From: a virus
DNA: 24,784 bases
Virus record (IMG/VR): IMGVR_UViG_3300009509_000102
Location: 1 to 24,784 of that record
Strand: one strand, 5' to 3'
Shown: one piece after another, positions 23,026-24,784 of the stretch
Position numbering within the stretch: position 1 is the stretch's first letter
Layout of the letters: every line of letters starts with the position of its first letter
Notes under the pieces: model-generated
What the model was told of the DNA's origin: nothing
Databases searched by the model: none
What the model saw: only the letters and a program-made list of their open reading frames with translations
Program-made: the position numbers and the translations under genes

Positions 23026-23684
23026 TTCGTGCCTTTTTTGAATCCAGTCATAAGTCGCATATATGCTTTTTTAGGATCACTCGTATCCAGCTCAACCTCT
23101 ACTCCAACCTGCGCTGAATCCTTACTATCCTTAAAGGAGAGTGCCCTATCAATCCTATCAAGCTCTGTTGAGGATAACTTGAGGAGAGTAGTCATTGATG
23201 TTTGCCGTAGTCTCTCTACCTCTAACTCCTTTCCAAGATAGCGACTTGGATCAAGCTCCAATAACTCCTCATGAGCTTTAATCATCTCATCACGCAGCTC
23301 TTGAAATTTCTGTCTCTCCTCCAGTATCTTAGAGTTCTCAAGCTGCTCAATTTCCAGTCTCCGCATATGATACTTAGCTTTATACATATCACTACGAAGA
23401 ATAGCACGAACTCGAGTAGGACTAAGACCAATGATATTAGCAAGCTGCTCAGCAGTCGCAGTGGGATTGAATAATTGGAGATACATAAGCCGTTGCATCT
23501 TTGGAGTTATCTCCTTGGGATCCCACTGTCTACCAGCCTCTGTTCTGTGCCTATTACCACCAGGAAGAGTCCCCATCTTAATACCAAGAGCTTCCTCCAT
23601 CGCAGCCTTATGAGCGACTATCTCTGGCGACACTTCAGGTATCTTAGTAATGAAACTCTTTACACTAACATCTCCCACCTTCAC
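23022..23684 (-). CDS. terS: Terminase small subunit, 220 aa
   Basis: This subunit recognises viral DNA and loads the large terminase. I start at GTG 23684, 5 nt after AGGAGG. A longer reading from TTG 23795 would place the start codon on the -35 box of the promoter, so I reject it. Residues ~77-98 (TAEQLANIIGLSPTRVRAIL) form a helix-turn-helix. Residues ~105-143 are a long coiled-coil-like helix (IEQLENSKILEERQKFQELR), which fits ring assembly. The C-terminus is charged, with FKKGTK and an AAAAAA tract just before the stop. It is the first gene after the late promoter and is coupled to what follows. Confidence 0.82.
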   Translation of the reverse strand: MKVGDVSVKSFITKIPEVSPEIVAHKAAMEEALGIKMGTLPGGNRHRTEAGRQWDPKEITPKMQRLMYLQLFNPTATAEQLANIIGLSPTRVRAILRSDMYKAKYHMRRLEIEQLENSKILEERQKFQELRDEMIKAHEELLELDPSRYLGKELEVERLRQTSMTTLLKLSSTELDRIDRALSFKDSKDSAQVGVEVELDTSDPKKAYMRLMTGFKKGTK

Positions 23685-23725
23685 GCCAACCTCCTCAGCA
23701 CTATGGTGGTTCCAAAAACAAGAAT

Positions 23726-23762
23726 ATACGGCTACCGCCGGATGGTTTGGCAATTTCCGTAT
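23726..23762 (-). promoter_or_regulatory. Leader hairpin in the late mRNA 5' UTR
   Basis: ATACGG (23726-23731) and CCGTAT (23757-23762) are perfect complements, with further GCC/GGC pairing in the loop. It lies from about the expected transcription start to some 35 nt before the small terminase SD. It could shield the mRNA end or control the ribosome's access. Confidence 0.45.
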
Positions 23763-23766
23763 TTCT

Positions 23767-23795
23767 ACTCTAACACACCCAACCGAGCTTGTCAA
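23767..23795 (-). promoter_or_regulatory. Late-operon promoter, sigma70-like extended -10
   Basis: On the minus strand the sequence has TTGACA (perfect -35, 23790-23795), a 17-bp spacer and TAGAGT (-10, 23767-23772) preceded by TGT, an extended -10. Transcription should start near 23760, giving a leader of about 75 nt before the small terminase GTG. All genes to its left are on this strand with no clear terminator, so it may drive the whole late cluster. Confidence 0.72.
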
Positions 23796-24008
23796 GATAA
23801 AAACTTTGTGTAATTCACTATTTTTTGAATTTTTTTGTTGTATATCTACTGGATATTAGGCGTACTGGGAGAGATAAGGCACACTCTCTCTGGTGGCAGG
23901 AACGGGACTCCTAAACCCCCCAAGGGCATACTCAAAACTAAGCTCTGTCACTTATCTTCAAACTAAAAAGCAATAAGGTATCTTGTCTATTAAAAGCATG
24001 GCAGCAAC

Positions 24009-24022
24009 GTGAAACTTTTCAC
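24009..24022. promoter_or_regulatory. Operator-like palindrome GTGAAA-CT-TTTCAC
   Basis: This is a perfect 6+6 bp inverted repeat with a 2-bp spacer, the form of a dimeric repressor or activator site. It lies ~215 bp upstream of the late -35 box. The binding protein is unknown. Confidence 0.45.
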
Positions 24023-24081
24023 AAAGTCTGCTTGCTTCTGAGTAGGGACGATGCCCGCTCCCTATGGTGCCCCATGTGAAA

Positions 24082-24102
24082 GTGATCACAATCACAAGTG
24101 AT
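24082..24102. promoter_or_regulatory. Paired operator-like palindromes GTGATCAC / ATCACAAGTGAT
   Basis: An 8-bp perfect palindrome GTGATCAC (24082-24089) is followed one base later by ATCAC-AA-GTGAT (24091-24102). The shared half-site GTGAT/ATCAC occurs four times in 21 bp. Such clustering suggests co-operative binding of a regulator. It is next to the T-run of the 151-aa gene's terminator. Confidence 0.5.
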
Positions 24103-24108
24103 AGTCTT

Positions 24109-24148
24109 AAAAAAACGGGCAGACCATGAATTGAGGTAGCCTGCCCGT
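24109..24148 (-). terminator. Intrinsic terminator of the 151-aa gene
   Basis: ACGGGCAG (24115-24122) pairs perfectly with CTGCCCGT (24141-24148), an 8-bp GC-rich stem with an 18-nt loop. On the minus strand it runs straight into seven T (24109-24115). The 151-aa stop lies a few bases before it. Confidence 0.88.
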
Positions 24149-24155
24149 CCGGTGA

Positions 24156-24611
24156 CTAACCTTCCCTAGCCTCTTCTATCCACTTGACCATGAGATCAGC
24201 AGGAATGGCCTCACCCGGATGTTTCTCACTGTAGGCCATCACACGTTCTGCCAGTGATTCCTTGAAGCTGGCTTCTTCTTTTGCCAGTCTCTTACTACGT
24301 TGCTCAGCCGTCTCGTATCTTTCCCTCAACTGTTGAGAGGCATCGTCTCGCCCCTCTTTGATAAGACCAGTGCGCACAAGGTGAAGTCTCCGGTCCGCAT
24401 CCATGCCCATGACCTCACCATCATCTGTCGGTAACTCAATAGGCAAGTAAATCAGAGCTTTTTCTGATCCCGTCCTCGAGCAGGAAACTTCATAGATACC
24501 AGGGGAAATAACGCCACTCTCGTCTGTCGGTGGGCTTTCCCAGGCAAACGGCTTCTTTGACATATCACCGTCCTTGAACCTCTGTTGTGCTCTAATGACT
24601 TTTGTTTCCAT
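24156..24611 (-). CDS. 151-aa protein in its own transcription unit, unknown function
   Basis: The ATG at 24611 is preceded by GGAGGG at 8 nt. The first half is polar with short strands (KKPFAWESPPTDESGVISPG, IYEVSCSRTG, LIYLPIELP). The second half is a charged helix (RERYETAEQRSKRLAKEEAS, FKESLAERVMAYSEKHPGEA), ending in ADLMVKWIEEAREG. It has its own promoter to the right and a strong terminator to the left, so it is set apart from the late operon. It may be regulatory or expressed at another time. I do not recognise the family. Confidence 0.78.
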   Translation of the reverse strand: METKVIRAQQRFKDGDMSKKPFAWESPPTDESGVISPGIYEVSCSRTGSEKALIYLPIELPTDDGEVMGMDADRRLHLVRTGLIKEGRDDASQQLRERYETAEQRSKRLAKEEASFKESLAERVMAYSEKHPGEAIPADLMVKWIEEAREG

Positions 24612-24702
24612 AATTCATGCCCTCCATAAGTAAAAGATTGAAGTTAATGGAATTACCGGCTCCCCTCCTTTCATGTGAATTGAAAACCAAAAATCTAAGG
24701 GT

Positions 24703-24730
24703 ATTCTAACAGATTGACCAGATAAGTCAA
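24703..24730 (-). promoter_or_regulatory. Promoter of the 151-aa gene
   Basis: On the minus strand the elements are TTGACT (-35, 24725-24730), a 16-bp spacer and TAGAAT (-10, 24703-24708) preceded by TGT. It resembles the late promoter (both have TGTTAGA(A/G)T). The start is expected near 24696, giving a leader of about 85 nt. Confidence 0.68.
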
Positions 24731-24731
24731 G

Positions 24732-24775
24732 AAAAAAAAAGCGTCTCGAGAAAAAAAAGTTTGAGCACTCAAGAC
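24732..24775 (-). terminator. Terminator-like hairpin with T-runs, for a gene to the right
   Basis: GTCTCGAG (24743-24750) and CTCAAGAC (24768-24775) form an 8-bp stem with one G-U pair on the minus strand. This is followed by nine T (24732-24740). A second eight-base T run (24751-24758) follows the smaller TTGAG/CTCAA inverted repeat in the loop. It abuts the -35 box of the 151-aa promoter and probably ends an upstream gene outside the window. Confidence 0.55.
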
Positions 24776-24784
24776 CAAAAAGAT

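Larger units (their letters stand above)
23796..24108. other. Gene-free control region with operator-like palindromes
   Basis: I find no credible ORF or RNA gene here. It lies between the terminator of the 151-aa unit and the late promoter and holds three operator-like inverted repeats listed separately or here: GTGAAACTTTTCAC, TAGGGA/TCCCTA (24043-24064) and GTGATCAC with ATCACAAGTGAT. A/T-rich runs flank the promoter (23820-23840). Regulation of late expression is the natural role. Confidence 0.5.

Noticed and set aside
23685-23795. N-terminal extension of the small terminase from TTG at 23795
   Set aside because: The TTG is the first three bases of the TTGACA -35 box. The extension has no SD, and a GTG with ideal SD lies downstream.
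23880-23950. tRNA-like stretch with a CTCCTAA anticodon-loop-like sequence
   Set aside because: The anticodon stem has two mismatches of five, no T-arm (TTCRA) or acceptor pairing can be found, so no tRNA is called.

Overview
The window is a late (virion) gene cluster of a tailed bacteriophage (Caudoviricetes). Every gene I accept lies on the minus strand, so transcription runs from high to low coordinates. Evidence for a phage: a two-subunit terminase, a portal, a scaffold, a major capsid protein, a head-tail adaptor and a large hub-like protein, almost all joined by 1-4 nt overlaps or very short gaps and served by strong Shine-Dalgarno (SD) sites of the AAGGAGG type. The portal / adaptor / large hub-like trio resembles short-tailed (P22-like) viruses. 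No tape measure, sheath or tail-tube gene is visible, but the cluster continues past the left edge, so morphology is an inference. The host cannot be named; SD sites and two sigma70-like promoters indicate an ordinary bacterium.

Right end (24784-23796): a terminator-like hairpin for an unseen upstream gene, then a one-gene unit (151 aa, unknown) with its own promoter and an intrinsic terminator. A ~360 bp gene-free control region with three operator-like palindromes leads to an extended -10 promoter (23767-23795) and a leader hairpin. This promoter probably drives the whole late operon.

Packaging and small genes (23684-17923): small terminase, a possible nested 48-aa ORF, large terminase, two paralogous ~124-aa beta-rich proteins, then a run of small genes. 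Several of these are too short for ordinary calling: a zinc-ribbon-like 59-aa protein, a 31-aa membrane peptide, a 52-aa ORF and a Cys-rich ORF that lacks a start codon.

Fibre-like and surface genes (17923-12251): a beta-helix-like 592-aa protein, a 70-aa protein, a GT4-type glycosyltransferase and a 921-aa repeat protein, all linked by overlaps of 1-4 nt. They lie between terminase and portal.

Head and neck (12251-1): two small proteins, portal, a hidden 57-aa gene, a 133-aa protein, scaffold, major capsid, a probable decoration protein, a 750-aa protein with a protein-kinase-like signature, a 143-aa protein, a head-tail adaptor and a hub-like protein cut by the window edge.

The most notable observations are: (1) the 921-aa protein has repeats identical in amino acids but nearly saturated with synonymous differences; (2) a kinase-like domain sits in a virion-region protein; (3) two places where a -1 frame ORF follows an A-rich stretch at a gene's end; (4) a glycosyltransferase is translationally coupled between two fibre-like genes.
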